From contig JAQVFR010000018.1 of assembly GCA_028697145.1 (NCBI GenBank), positions 1 through 60,979 of the forward strand: a stretch of 60,979 nt of DNA, given 5' to 3'. Positions 51,696-60,932 of the stretch are shown here, one piece after another. Every line of letters starts with the position of its first letter. Positions within the stretch are counted from its first letter, which is position 1. Origin of the DNA: Actinomycetota bacterium (GTDB lineage: Bacteria > Actinomycetota > Geothermincolia > Geothermincolales > RBG-13-55-18). The notes below the pieces were generated by a model, which had not been told where the DNA came from, made no database searches, and saw only the letters and a list, made by a program, of their open reading frames with translations. The position numbers were made by a program, and so were the translations under genes.

Positions 51696-52727
51696 TCAAT
51701 GCCGGGACGAGGAGATCAACACCTTCTTCATGATCTCGAACTCCTCGAGGCACTTCCCGGACCCGATGGCCACGTCAGATAGCGGCGAGCCGGTCACCTC
51801 GACCGGCATGGCCGTTTCGTGCCGGAGCCTCTCGTCCAGCCCGGTGAGCAGGGCCCCTCCTCCCGTCAGCATAATCCCCCGGTCCATGATGTCGGAAGCC
51901 AGCTCCGGGGGAGTCTTGTCCAGCGTGGTCTTGACCGCGTCGACGATGGCTGAGACGGGTTCCTCGATGGCCTCGCGTATTTCCTCTGCCAGGACTACGA
52001 TGGTCTTGGGGAGGCCGGTGACCAGGTCTCTTCCCCTGATCTCGGCGTTTATCTCGTCGCCCATGGGGAAAGCCGACCCGATCTGTATCTTGAGTTCCTC
52101 GGAGGTCCTCTCCCCGATCATGAGGTTGTATTCTCTCTTGATGTAAGTGATCACCGATTCGTCCATCTCGTCGCCGCCCACACGTATAGATTCGCTGGTC
52201 ACGATGCCTCCAAGGGAGATGACCGCCACCTCGGTGGTCCCTCCCCCGATATCAACGACCATGTTCCCCATGGGCTCGTGGATGGGAAGCCCCGCCCCTA
52301 TGGCCGCCGCCATGGGCTCCTCTATGATGAAGGCAGCCCTCGCGCCGGCCTGGATGGATGCCTCCTCCACGGCCTTCTGCTCCACCCCGGTGGTCCCCGA
52401 GGGCACGCATATCACCACTCGCGGCCGCGCGAAAAGCCTCCTCTTGTGCACCTTTTGGATGAAATAGCGCAGCATCTTCTCGGTGACGTCGAAATCCGCG
52501 ATGACCCCGTCACGCAGCGGGCGCACGGCCACGATATGACCGGGGGTGCGGCCGATCATCCTCTTGGCCTCCGCGCCCACGGCCAGGATGGCCCCGTTGG
52601 AGGTGTTTATGGCCACCACCGAGGGCTCATTGAGGACTATGCCCTTGCCTCGCACGTAAACGAGGGTGTTTGCCGTCCCCAGATCAACAGCCATGTCCCT
52701 TCCGAGCATTTCCCACGAAGAGAACAC
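51696..52727 (-). CDS. mreB: Rod-shape actin homologue MreB
   Basis: 343 aa, full length. [19 protein letters not shown] is phosphate loop 1. [20 protein letters not shown] is loop 2, and [18 protein letters not shown] is the adenosine loop. The polymer guides wall synthesis along the short axis. The start is GTG 52727, with AAGGTG 7 bases upstream; ATG 52709 lacks a site. The AT-rich 199-bp region upstream has TATGAT/TAAAAT -10 candidates near 52786-52797 on the minus strand, so the mre-mrd operon probably has its own promoter. Confidence 0.96.
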   Translation of the reverse strand: MFSSWEMLGRDMAVDLGTANTLVYVRGKGIVLNEPSVVAINTSNGAILAVGAEAKRMIGRTPGHIVAVRPLRDGVIADFDVTEKMLRYFIQKVHKRRLFARPRVVICVPSGTTGVEQKAVEEASIQAGARAAFIIEEPMAAAIGAGLPIHEPMGNMVVDIGGGTTEVAVISLGGIVTSESIRVGGDEMDESVITYIKREYNLMIGERTSEELKIQIGSAFPMGDEINAEIRGRDLVTGLPKTIVVLAEEIREAIEEPVSAIVDAVKTTLDKTPPELASDIMDRGIMLTGGGALLTGLDERLRHETAMPVEVTGSPLSDVAIGSGKCLEEFEIMKKVLISSSRH

Positions 52728-52926
52728 GCGTCTTCACCTTTCCATCAAATTTAACGGCCACGAGGGCCGCCTGTATGCTTCAAATCATTTTATCATACAA
52801 GATTCAACCGCCACGCAACCTGCAACAATATTCGCCGGCTTACTTTCCTTTACCTTTTCGCGCCGGGATTTTTCGCCGTGCGGGCGCCTTAACATAGACG
52901 GGGGCAGCTTTGACGTGGTTCCCCAG

Positions 52927-53337
52927 CTACAGTTCCGGGAAGAACAGCGACACTTCACGCACCGCGCTCTCCGGCCCATCGGAGCCGTGCACGATGTTCT
53001 CGGTTATCTCCAGCCCGTAGTCGCCCCTGATGGTGCCGGGCGGCGCGTCCGCGGGATCGGTGGGGCCCATGAGTTTGCGTACCGCGGCTATGGCGGATTT
53101 CCCTTCCAGGACCATGGCCACCACCTCACCCGAGGTGATGAAGGACACCAGTTCGGGGTAGAAGGGCTTGTCTGTGTGTTCCGCGTAATGGCGCGCGGCC
53201 AGTTCCTCGTCCACCAGGATCATCCGCATCGCGACTATCTTCATGCCGAGGCGCTCGAAGCGAGAGACGACCTCTCCGACCAGCCTCCTCCTCACGCCGT
53301 CCGGCTTCACCAGCACCAGCGTCCTCTCGCTTGCCAT
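52927..53337 (-). CDS. ndk: Nucleoside diphosphate kinase
   Basis: 136 aa, the usual bacterial length. [20 protein letters not shown] opens the fold, and [12 protein letters not shown] carries the phosphorylated histidine of the HGSD motif. It transfers the gamma-phosphate from ATP to other NDPs. GGAGG lies 6 bases before ATG 53337. It follows a repeat-filled gap of over 900 bases, so it probably starts a new transcript. A family A copy lies about 105 bases upstream of its start. Confidence 0.96.
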   Translation of the reverse strand: MASERTLVLVKPDGVRRRLVGEVVSRFERLGMKIVAMRMILVDEELAARHYAEHTDKPFYPELVSFITSGEVVAMVLEGKSAIAAVRKLMGPTDPADAPPGTIRGDYGLEITENIVHGSDGPESAVREVSLFFPEL

Positions 53338-53442
53338 TTTATCCTCCGTCTCTTCGCTACCGCTAATCCGCTAAACCAGACTACATTGTCGCACCCTACA
53401 TCCCGCCTAACAAGGGGTTCGAACAAGGACAAGGGGGAACAA

Positions 53443-53527
53443 GGGGTCAGGTCTTGTTTTTTGCATACCGCGGTATGTTGCCTGTTGGCAACTGGGGTTT
53501 TATAACTCGCATGCAAGATGTGACCCC
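53443..53527 (+). repeat. Repeat family A, copy 4
   Basis: GGGGTCA (53443-53449) to TGACCCC (53521-53527), with palindrome ATACCGCGGTAT. It is nearly identical to the reverse complement of copy 1, and the likeness continues rightward to 53568. The preceding bases AACAAGGACAAGGGGGAACA resemble the minus-strand sequence just downstream of hppA (217-245). Confidence 0.85.
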
Positions 53528-53550
53528 AAGGTATGAGCCAGAGGTGGCTG

Positions 53551-54086
53551 CTGTTCTTCCCCGCGTTGCCCCGGGAGGGGCGTGGTCTCGAACGGTAGGG
53601 GTGGCTATGTATCGTTACGCCGGGCTTGAGGTAATGGGGGTCGGGGCCAGGATAAATCCTGTCCCGCAGCGCTTCGCGTCGCTGGCCTTGGGGGTGGGTG
53701 GTCCCTGTTCTTCCCGGCGTTGGTCTGGGAGGGGAGTGGTCTCGAACGATGGGGGTGGCTATGTATCGATACCCTTGTCTGAGGTAATGGCGACTGTTGT
53801 CAGGTCTTGTCATTTCACGCCTCCGGCTCCGCCTGCGGCGCAAAACGCAAGACCAGACCCCACCCTACGGGGAAAAGAACGAGCCGGGGCGGGCAGACGG
53901 ATGGGCGATTGAGCGAACGCCGGGTGCTCAGACCGGCAGGTTATGTATCGTTACGCCGGGCTTGAGGTAATGGGGGTTGGGGCCAGGATAAATCCTGTCC
54001 CGCAGCGCTTCGCGTCGCTGGCCTTGGGGGTGGGCAAGGCTCGGTCTTGTCATTCCTCGCCTGCGGCTCGGACGCAAAACCGAGCC
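53551..54086. repeat. Repeat cluster: family E units plus family A-like hairpins
   Basis: Unit 1 is 53551-53698 and unit 2 is 53704-53790; both begin CTGTTCTTCCC and carry GGAGGGG..GTGGTCTCGAACG. A 93-bp block at 53606-53698 recurs at 53942-54034 with one mismatch; it folds via GGCCAG/CTGGCC. Between and after lie two A-like hairpins. One is 53800-53861 (CAGGTCTTG..CAAGACC). The other is 54038-54086 (GGCTCGGT/ACCGAGCC). Further copies of the opening block lie at 41340-41430 and 1-20. No gene is visible in 53338-54273; 54087-54273 is GC-rich with a CTGCTTGACCGACGCCAGCC block shared with 21630. Confidence 0.8.
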
Positions 54087-54273
54087 CGTGTGGCGGATTA
54101 TGGAGAGGACGGAGGATGCTTCCGTCTGCTTGACCGACGCCAGCCCGGCGGGCAAGGTGCTCGCAGGAGCCTGCGACGACGACCAGCCTTGCCGCCGGGC
54201 GCCTGCGGAAGCGGGAGGAGACCCCGGAGGCCCGGGCCGCGAGCGAGCACCCGTAACCCGCCCCCGCACCCCC

Positions 54274-55587
54274 TTACTCCGGGCGCAATCCCAGTGCAGT
54301 GCGCGCCTCCCCCACGGTATAGAGCGATCCGGTCACGCACACCAGGTCCGATACCGCGGCGAGGGTGCGCGCGAACTTCACCGCCTCGGCCACATCCTCC
54401 ACCACCACGCAGTCGCGTTTCATCTCCTCGACCATGGACGCGAGCTTGCGGGCCGGCGTGGCACGCTCATCCCCGCTCTGCGTCGCCACCACCGTGGATG
54501 CCAGCGGCAGGAGCAGCTCGAGCATATGGCGCGCGTCTTTGTCCTGCAGTATCCCCACCACCAGGATGAGGTTCTCATAATCCAGGTCGTTCGCGATGAC
54601 ATGAGCCAGCCTGCTCGCCCCATCGGGGTTATGGGCCCCATCGAGCAGGACCAGGGGATCCAGCGAGACCACCTCGAGGCGTCCCGGGGACCTGACCCGC
54701 CGCAGGCCGGCCTCCACCTCCGTCGAAGACAGGTCCGAGAGAGAACCCGCCCAGGTCTCGCATACCGCCACGGCACAGGCGGCGTTGATCGCCTGATGTT
54801 CCCCCAGGAGGGGTACGAAGACTTCCGGGTACTCCCGCAGCAGTCCCTGGATGCCCACGGCCTGCCCGACCTTGCCGGTCTCTATACCGTAGGTCAGGTT
54901 ATACAGCAGCTGGAAATCCCGGCCCAGGAGCTTGAGGCTGCTTCCCTTTTCCTCGCAAGTGCGGGAGATGACTTCCAGGGCTTCTGTGTCACTAACGGCG
55001 GAGATGACGTAGCTGTCCTCCTTGATGATGCCCGCCTTCTCGAAGGCGATCTTCTCCACCGTCCCGCCCAGTTCGACCACGTGGTCGAGGGCCACGCCGG
55101 TGATCAGCTGCACGCGCGAATCCACCAGGTTGGTGGCGTCCCATCTCCCCCCCAGTCCCACCTCGATGACCCCTGCGTCCACCTTGCGCTTGGCGAAGTG
55201 CACGAAGGCCATGGCCGTGGTGATCTCGAAATAACTGAGCGGATCGCCGGTCTCCCTGTCCGTCTCCTTCACCTGCGGCAGGATCTCCTGCAGCAGGGCC
55301 GCGAAGTCCCGCTCCGACACCGGCCTTCCGTTTATACACATGCGCTCGGTCACGGATTGCATGTGCGGCGACGTATAGCGCGCCACCTTTCTCCCTCCCA
55401 CCTCGAGGATGGATGAGATCATGCGTGCGGTGGAGGTCTTGCCGTTGGTCCCGGTAATATGGATGGAGGGAAAAGCGAGCTGGGGGTCGCCCAGCTTGGA
55501 GCAGAGGATGCGGATGCGGTCCAGGCTGGGCTTGATCCCATGCCGGGCCGCCTGGTCCAGGTACTCCTCCGTCTCCTTGAAGTTCAC
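54274..55587 (-). CDS. folC: Folylpolyglutamate synthase / dihydrofolate synthase
   Basis: 437 aa Mur-ligase-family enzyme. The P-loop ITGTNGKTSTARMISSILEV lies near residue 50. SPHMQSVTERMCINGRPVSE and EVGLGGRWDATNLV are FolC-specific blocks, and LLDGAHNPDGASRLA starts the C-terminal domain. It adds glutamate to folates and possibly makes dihydrofolate. Start GTG 55587 is preferred because GAGAGG lies 6 bases upstream; TTG 55593 abuts that site. It starts 10 bases after valS, the common valS-folC pair. Confidence 0.94.
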   Translation of the reverse strand: MNFKETEEYLDQAARHGIKPSLDRIRILCSKLGDPQLAFPSIHITGTNGKTSTARMISSILEVGGRKVARYTSPHMQSVTERMCINGRPVSERDFAALLQEILPQVKETDRETGDPLSYFEITTAMAFVHFAKRKVDAGVIEVGLGGRWDATNLVDSRVQLITGVALDHVVELGGTVEKIAFEKAGIIKEDSYVISAVSDTEALEVISRTCEEKGSSLKLLGRDFQLLYNLTYGIETGKVGQAVGIQGLLREYPEVFVPLLGEHQAINAACAVAVCETWAGSLSDLSSTEVEAGLRRVRSPGRLEVVSLDPLVLLDGAHNPDGASRLAHVIANDLDYENLILVVGILQDKDARHMLELLLPLASTVVATQSGDERATPARKLASMVEEMKRDCVVVEDVAEAVKFARTLAAVSDLVCVTGSLYTVGEARTALGLRPE

Positions 55588-55597
55588 CCGCAACCTC

Positions 55598-58222
55598 TCA
55601 TCCGCCGAGGAGCTTCAACTGCTCCCGCAACTTCTCCACCTTGAGCAGGTTATCGGCGAGCTTTCGCCTCTCTTTACGCACCACCTCCGCCGGCGCCTTG
55701 GAGAGGAACTGGTCGTTGGAGAGCTTGGCCTGGAATCGCTGGGATTCCTGCTCCAGCTTGGCGATCTCCCTCTCTATCCTGGCCGTCTCCTCGGAGAAAT
55801 CGCCGCCTACGAGGGGGATGAACACCTCCACTCCCTCCGCCAGGCCGCGCGCATAGGAGGTGGGGTCGGCCACCTCATCCACTATCTCAAGGGAGGACAG
55901 GCGCGCCTGCGAGGTCACGTATTCGGCGTGCTCGGACAGCAGGCCGCGCCGCCCCTCGGCCAGGGGCACCACCAGCGCGGCCAGGCGCGCGTCGGGGCGC
56001 ACGCCCATCTCCGCACGCAGGCGGCGCATGCAGGTGATAACCTCACGCAGCGTGTTCATATCCTCCTCGGCCTTCTCGTCGCGCGCCTCGGGGCACGGGA
56101 CCGGCCAGGGGGCTACGGTAACGGCATCGCCCTCGTGCGGCAGGCGCTGCCAGATCTCCTCGGTGATGAAGGGCATGAATGGGTGCAGCAGGCGCAGGGC
56201 CTGCTCCAGCACGGTCCACAGCACGAAGCGCGCCGTGTTCATGCCTGCCTCGTCATCCCCGTAGAGGCGGAGCTTGGACAGCTCCACGTACCAGTCGCAG
56301 AAGTCGTTCCAGAAGAACTCGTAGAGGGCGCGGCAGGCCTCGCTGAAATTATATGCCTCGCAGTATTCGTCCATGGTGGTGATGAGTCCGCTCAAGGCCG
56401 AGAGTATCCAGCGGTCCGCCAGGGTATGTTCCAGCCTGCTCTCGTCCACCGCGCCCGGCTCGAAACCCTCCAGGTTCATAAGCGCGAAGCGGGACGCGTT
56501 CCAGATCTTGTTGCAGAAGTTGCGGCTGCCGGCGATGCGCTCCTCGGAGAGGAATACGTCGCGCCCGGGCACGGCGATATGGCCCAGGGTGAAGCGCAGG
56601 GCGTCGGCGCCGTATCTCTCGATGATGTCCAGGGGGTCGATGACGTTCCCCGATGATTTGCTCATCTTCTTTCCCGACTCGTCGCGGATGAGCGCGGTCA
56701 CGAAGACCTCGCGGAAGGGCACATCCCCCATGAAGTGGATGCCCAGGAACATCATGCGCGCCACCCAGAAAAAGATGATGTCGAAGGCGGTGACCAGCAC
56801 CGAGGTGGGATAGAAGTACGAGGTCTCGGGGACCTCGTCCGGCCATCCCAGGGTGGAGAAAGGCCACAGGCCCGACGAGAACCAGGTATCAAGCACGTCC
56901 GGGTCCTGCTCCAGTGCGCCCCCGCACGGGCATGCCGCCGGGTCCTCGCGCGAGACGATGACCTCGCCGCAGTCCCCGCAATACCAGGCGGGAATGCGGT
57001 GACCGAACCAGAGCTGCCGCGATATGCACCAGTCGCGTATGTTGTACATCCACTCGAAGTAGATCTTCTCCCAACGCGTGGGGACGAATTTCGTCCTCCC
57101 CTCCTCCACCGCCGCGATGGCCGGCTCCGCCAGTTCCTTCATGCTCACGAACCACTGCTTGGAAAGGTAGGGCTCGATGACGGTGTGGCAGCGGTAGCAG
57201 TGCCCGACGGCATGGAGGTGGGTTTCCACTTTCTGGATATAGTGTATCTTCTCCAGGTCGCGCACCACGGCGTTGCGCGCCTCGTAACGGTCGAGCCCGG
57301 CGTAGGGGCCGCCGTTTTCGTTGACCACCGCCTCGGGGGTGAGGACGTTTATCTCCTCCAGCCCATGGCGCCTGCCCATCTCGAAGTCATTGGGGTCGTG
57401 CGCCGGGGTCACCTTGACCATTCCCGTCCCGAACTCCGGGTCCACGAATTCGTCGGCGATGACCGGGATCTCCCGGCCCATCAGCGGCAGGATAACCGTC
57501 TTACCCACCAGACCGCGGTAGCGGTGATCGCGGGGATTCACCGCTACCGCCGTGTCCCCGAGCATGGTCTCGGGGCGGGTGGTGGCCACGTAGATGGGCT
57601 CGCCCGTCTCCTTGACGTCGTAGCGTATAAACCACAGCTTGCCCTCTACGTCCTCGTGCTCCACCTCGATGTCCGAGATGGCCGTGAGGCAGCGTGGGCA
57701 CCAGTTCACGATATAATACCCCTGGTAGATGAGGCCCTCCTCGTAGAGGCGTACGAATACCTCGCGCACCGCGCGCGAGCACCCTTCGTCCATGGTGAAG
57801 CGCTCGCGCTCCCAGTCGCAGGAGCACCCCATGCGTTTCAGCTGGGTGATGATGGTGCCGCCGTATTTCTCCACCCACTGCCACACCCGCTCCAGGAAGG
57901 CCTCACGCCCTATCTCCCAGCGGTTGGTGCCCTCCTTTGCCAGGTTGCGCTCAACCACCGCGTGGGTGGCGATGGCTGCGTGGTCGGTGCCCGGCAGCCA
58001 CAGCGTCTCGTATCCCTGCATGCGCCTGCGGCGGATGATGAAGTCCTGCAGGGAGTTATTGAGGGCGTGCCCCAGGTGCAGCGACCCCGTGACGTTGGGA
58101 GGGGGTATGACGATGGTGAAGGGCTCCCTCTCCGGGTTCACCTCCGCGTGAAAATACTTCTTTTCCTCCCAGAAGGCGTACCATTTGGTCTCGACGTCGG
58201 CGGGTTCGTACGCCCTGGCCAT
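55598..58222 (-). CDS. valS: Valyl-tRNA synthetase
   Basis: 874 aa class Ia synthetase. PPPNVTGSLHLGHALNNSLQ holds the HIGH-type signature (HLGH) and GKKMSKSSGNVIDP the KMSKS loop. The editing domain contains YVATTRPETMLGDTAVAVNP. A zinc-like CGDCGEVIVSREDPAACPCG and the C-terminal coiled-coil arm (ARIEREIAKLEQESQRFQAK) complete the protein. ATG 58222 is chosen: MARAYEPADVETKWYAFWEE is the normal ValRS start, and the 330-codon open frame upstream is not homologous. No T-box leader was found. It heads the minus-strand housekeeping run. Confidence 0.96.
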   Translation of the reverse strand: MARAYEPADVETKWYAFWEEKKYFHAEVNPEREPFTIVIPPPNVTGSLHLGHALNNSLQDFIIRRRRMQGYETLWLPGTDHAAIATHAVVERNLAKEGTNRWEIGREAFLERVWQWVEKYGGTIITQLKRMGCSCDWERERFTMDEGCSRAVREVFVRLYEEGLIYQGYYIVNWCPRCLTAISDIEVEHEDVEGKLWFIRYDVKETGEPIYVATTRPETMLGDTAVAVNPRDHRYRGLVGKTVILPLMGREIPVIADEFVDPEFGTGMVKVTPAHDPNDFEMGRRHGLEEINVLTPEAVVNENGGPYAGLDRYEARNAVVRDLEKIHYIQKVETHLHAVGHCYRCHTVIEPYLSKQWFVSMKELAEPAIAAVEEGRTKFVPTRWEKIYFEWMYNIRDWCISRQLWFGHRIPAWYCGDCGEVIVSREDPAACPCGGALEQDPDVLDTWFSSGLWPFSTLGWPDEVPETSYFYPTSVLVTAFDIIFFWVARMMFLGIHFMGDVPFREVFVTALIRDESGKKMSKSSGNVIDPLDIIERYGADALRFTLGHIAVPGRDVFLSEERIAGSRNFCNKIWNASRFALMNLEGFEPGAVDESRLEHTLADRWILSALSGLITTMDEYCEAYNFSEACRALYEFFWNDFCDWYVELSKLRLYGDDEAGMNTARFVLWTVLEQALRLLHPFMPFITEEIWQRLPHEGDAVTVAPWPVPCPEARDEKAEEDMNTLREVITCMRRLRAEMGVRPDARLAALVVPLAEGRRGLLSEHAEYVTSQARLSSLEIVDEVADPTSYARGLAEGVEVFIPLVGGDFSEETARIEREIAKLEQESQRFQAKLSNDQFLSKAPAEVVRKERRKLADNLLKVEKLREQLKLLGG

Positions 58223-58319
58223 ATCCCGTCCAGGCGTTTCCGCGCCTCCGCCGGCTGAACCTGTTCTCACTCCTGTTTCTCCTCGTCTTCCTGCTCGTTT
58301 GTAACGCGGGCTCCCATGC

Positions 58320-58348
58320 ATGGTAAAAAGCGGCCGTCCCTTTGTCAA
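58320..58348 (-). promoter_or_regulatory. Probable valS promoter
   Basis: On the minus strand: perfect TTGACA (plus 58343-58348), 17-bp spacer, TACCAT (58320-58325). It would give a leader of about 90 bases. A TATAAT on the same strand (58422-58427) is a weaker alternative without a good -35. Confidence 0.5.
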
Positions 58349-58610
58349 ACCCGCGCCGCCCCGGGCTTTTCCCCGCGTCGCGTGGAGCCAGCGTGGCCTT
58401 GTTGATGCGGCGATTGCAGTAATTATATGCCGTAGCCCTTCCCGCGAGAAGTGAGCGGTCGGCGCCGCTAGGGGATGGCCGGCGCTCCGGGGGCCGCCAC
58501 AACGCCCGCGTTTAAGGCGCCGATGAGGCCGCAGGCGCGGGGATGCCGATATGGGGCCCCCTGATCCTTCGCGAACCCGGGGCGGGTCCTCCGGGCGCCG
58601 GGGAGCGGGG

Positions 58611-58636
58611 CCACGGTGCGCATGCCGTGGTAGAAT
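58611..58636 (+). promoter_or_regulatory. Inverted repeat and -10 box upstream of the methyltransferase
   Basis: CCACGG (58611-58616), 8 bases, CCGTGG (58625-58630), then directly TAGAAT (58631-58636), a good -10. No clear -35 is visible. The inverted repeat occupies the -35/spacer area, as for an activator or repressor site. The rest of the 58223-58714 gap is GC-rich and shows nothing else. Confidence 0.35.
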
Positions 58637-58714
58637 ATTCCCCCAGGAGGCGCAAAAGCGCAGTGCACAGCTATCGGGCCGCCAAAGGACCGGGAAGGAG
58701 GGTTGACAGGGGCC

Positions 58715-59545
58715 ATGCCGGCGAATGCGAAAGACCATTACGACCACGTCACCGACTCCTGGAAAGAGTTCATGGGCGACAACCTCCATTTCGGCTACTT
58801 CGAGACCGAAGACATGGAGCTGCCGCGGGCCACCGAAAAGCTCATCGAGAAACTGCTGGAACTGAGCGACATCCACGGGAACAGCAGGGTCCTGGACGTG
58901 GGTTGCGGCATAGGCGGCCCCGCCCTCTTCGTATACGAGAAGTTCGGGTGCTCGATCGACGGCATATCCAACAGCGAGCGCGGCGTGCAGCTCGCCGCAG
59001 CAGCCGCAAGGGAGAAAGGCTACGATGACGTGCGCTTCAAGGTGGCGGATGGGCTCGCCAACGGGTTCCCGGACGGCACCTTCGACGTGGTGTGGATCAT
59101 GGAGGCCACGCACCTGTTCAGCGACAAGAGGGCGCTCTTCCGGGAATGCTGCCGCGTGCTCAAGGACGGCGGGACCCTGGCCCTCTGCGACGTGACCCAG
59201 TTGATGCTCCTGCCCATGCACAAGGGATTATGGCACTTCCTGAAGCACCTAAAGGAGTATTACCAGCTGATGAAGGCCTTCGGCCCCGCGCAGGTGATGA
59301 CGCTGGGAGATTACTGCAATCTCCTCATAGAGGCCGGCTTCAACGATGTGACCGCCGTCGACATCTCGCGCAAGACCCTTCCCACCATGACGCGCTGGAA
59401 GGAGAACGCCCAGCGCTACGCGAACAGCGAGGACGATTCCTTCGCAAAGAAAGACGTCGATGTCTTCATCCGCGGATGTGAGATCGACGAGGCGTTCATG
59501 AAACAGGGCATCTACGGTTACGGGATGGTGCGGGCGGCGAAGTAG
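58715..59545 (+). CDS. SAM-dependent methyltransferase
   Basis: 276 aa class I methyltransferase. VLDVGCGIGGPALFVYEKFG is motif I binding SAM, FDVVWIMEATHLF is motif IV, and LKDGGTLALCDV is post-motif. N-terminal HYDHVTDSWKEFMGDNLHFG resembles small-molecule methyltransferases of the tocopherol, sarcosine or sterol type. The substrate is unknown. ATG 58715 is used; TTG 58703 is in frame and lies 1 base after GGAGG, too close, so the start is uncertain by four codons. It stands divergent from valS, with two further plus-strand genes close behind. Confidence 0.88.
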   Translation: MPANAKDHYDHVTDSWKEFMGDNLHFGYFETEDMELPRATEKLIEKLLELSDIHGNSRVLDVGCGIGGPALFVYEKFGCSIDGISNSERGVQLAAAAAREKGYDDVRFKVADGLANGFPDGTFDVVWIMEATHLFSDKRALFRECCRVLKDGGTLALCDVTQLMLLPMHKGLWHFLKHLKEYYQLMKAFGPAQVMTLGDYCNLLIEAGFNDVTAVDISRKTLPTMTRWKENAQRYANSEDDSFAKKDVDVFIRGCEIDEAFMKQGIYGYGMVRAAK

Positions 59546-59562
59546 AGGGAGGGAGGTCGGGT

Positions 59563-59886
59563 TTGGACACGACGGCGCTGATCGTCTTCCTGGCCTCACT
59601 GGGCCTGGGGTTCCTGAGCCTGGTGGTGCTGGTCTATTCCGCCTTGCGTATCTACCGCACCGCCCGCTATGCCTACAAGGATTCCCAGCCCTGGATAGCG
59701 CTGTTCAAAGAATATGCCGAGAACCTGACGGGGGCCGCCAGGATCATGGAGGAGCGCATACAGGGTATCGGCGCGACCGGCCGGGAGATAAGGGAGAACG
59801 TAGACGATATCCGGGACGCCCTGGAGGAGATGCGCTCCCATCCCCTGTTGCGCACTGCCCGTTTCGCCGCCCGCTTCCGCGGTTAG
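59563..59886 (+). CDS. Small membrane protein with a coiled-coil tail
   Basis: 107 aa. One N-terminal helix (IVFLASLGLGFLSLVVLVYS, about 7-26) is followed by a soluble charged region predicted to be helical (ENVDDIRDALEEMRSH). It resembles DUF948-type proteins in layout only, and I cannot assign a function. Start is TTG 59563 behind GGGAGG. It lies 17 bases after the methyltransferase, so it is probably in the same operon. Confidence 0.65.
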   Translation: MDTTALIVFLASLGLGFLSLVVLVYSALRIYRTARYAYKDSQPWIALFKEYAENLTGAARIMEERIQGIGATGREIRENVDDIRDALEEMRSHPLLRTARFAARFRG

Positions 59887-59963
59887 AGAAGGCCGCGGGG
59901 GGTTGCCGGGTGTCAAAGCCCGATATATATCTGTTCCCTTGCAGAGACCGACGGGGCGCCGAG

Positions 59964-60857
59964 ATGATAAAGGTCGCCGAAGGCATATACCTGCTCGACT
60001 GTCTCTTCGCCGGTCTTCCGGGCCAGTGCGGGGTCTTTCTCCTCCGCGGCCGGGAGAGCGCCCTTATAGACTGTGGCCCCTCCCTGGGGGTCGGGCACGT
60101 CATCGCCGGCCTGGAGAGCGCGGGGATCGCGAGGGGGGATATTCGTTACATCCTGCTCACGCACACCCACATGGACCACGCGGGGGGGGCGTCCCTTTTC
60201 CTCGAGCATTACCCCGGCGCGCAGGTCCTGGTGGATGAAAAGACCTCCTGGCAGCTCGCCGATCCCGCCCGGCTCGTGAGGAGCGCGAGCCGGGCGCTGG
60301 GGGACATCGCCCCCTATTACGGCACCATGAGCCCCATACCCGCGGAGCGGATGATCCCCCTGGGCGACGGCCAAGTCCTCGAGATCGGCGGAGAAAGGTC
60401 GCTGCGGGCGTTGCACACGCCCGGACATTCCTCCGGCCATTTCGCCTTTTTCGAGGAGGGTGCGGGAGCCCTCTTCTGCGGGGATGCCCTCGGCCACCTC
60501 ATCATGGACAGCGGCCATATCTTCCCCGCTACGCCGGCGCCCGAGTTCGACCTGGAGCTCTCCATGGCCAGCGCCGAAAGGCTGGCCGCCCTCGCGCCCC
60601 GCCTCCTGCTCTTCCCCCATTTCGGCGCGACCGGCCGTGCGGCAGAGGTCTTCGACCGCTTCGCCGCACAGCTGAAGCTGTCCCGCAGCCTGGCGGAGGG
60701 GTTTCGCGACGAAGAGGAGGCGCCTGTGCTGCTCGCCGCTGCCCTGCTGCAGGAGATGCCGCCGCTGAAGGAGGGAGAAGAGCGGCTTATCCCGGGGATC
60801 CTGAAGGTGAACGCCGGTGGCGTGCTGCATCACCTCAGGAAGCTTGAAAAGGGTTAG
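59964..60857 (+). CDS. Metallo-beta-lactamase-fold hydrolase
   Basis: 297 aa. THTHMDHAGG is the HxHxDH metal motif. A further ligand histidine is in ALHTPGHSSGHF, an Asp in ALFCGDALGHL and a His in LLLFPHFG, so a two-metal site seems intact. IKVAEGIYLLDCLFAGLPGQ is the standard opening strand after ATG 59964. An in-frame GTG at 59910 would add 18 residues, and neither start has a strong ribosome site. The C-terminal 80 residues form a helical extension seen in some thioesterase- or lactonase-like members. Substrate unknown. Confidence 0.87.
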   Translation: MIKVAEGIYLLDCLFAGLPGQCGVFLLRGRESALIDCGPSLGVGHVIAGLESAGIARGDIRYILLTHTHMDHAGGASLFLEHYPGAQVLVDEKTSWQLADPARLVRSASRALGDIAPYYGTMSPIPAERMIPLGDGQVLEIGGERSLRALHTPGHSSGHFAFFEEGAGALFCGDALGHLIMDSGHIFPATPAPEFDLELSMASAERLAALAPRLLLFPHFGATGRAAEVFDRFAAQLKLSRSLAEGFRDEEEAPVLLAAALLQEMPPLKEGEERLIPGILKVNAGGVLHHLRKLEKG

Positions 60858-60932
60858 AGCAAGGTCCCCGCGCGGACAACGCCGGACAGAGGCTGGAAAT
60901 CCGGATGACGGGAACTGCAGGAACGGCAGCGG

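Noticed and set aside
58223-58714. T-box riboswitch for valS
   Set aside because: I looked on the minus strand for the conserved T-box GGTGG-type bulge and a downstream terminator and found neither.
58223-59221. The 330-codon open extension upstream of valS
   Set aside because: It runs through the divergent methyltransferase gene, has no similarity to ValRS, and the normal ValRS N-terminus begins at 58222.
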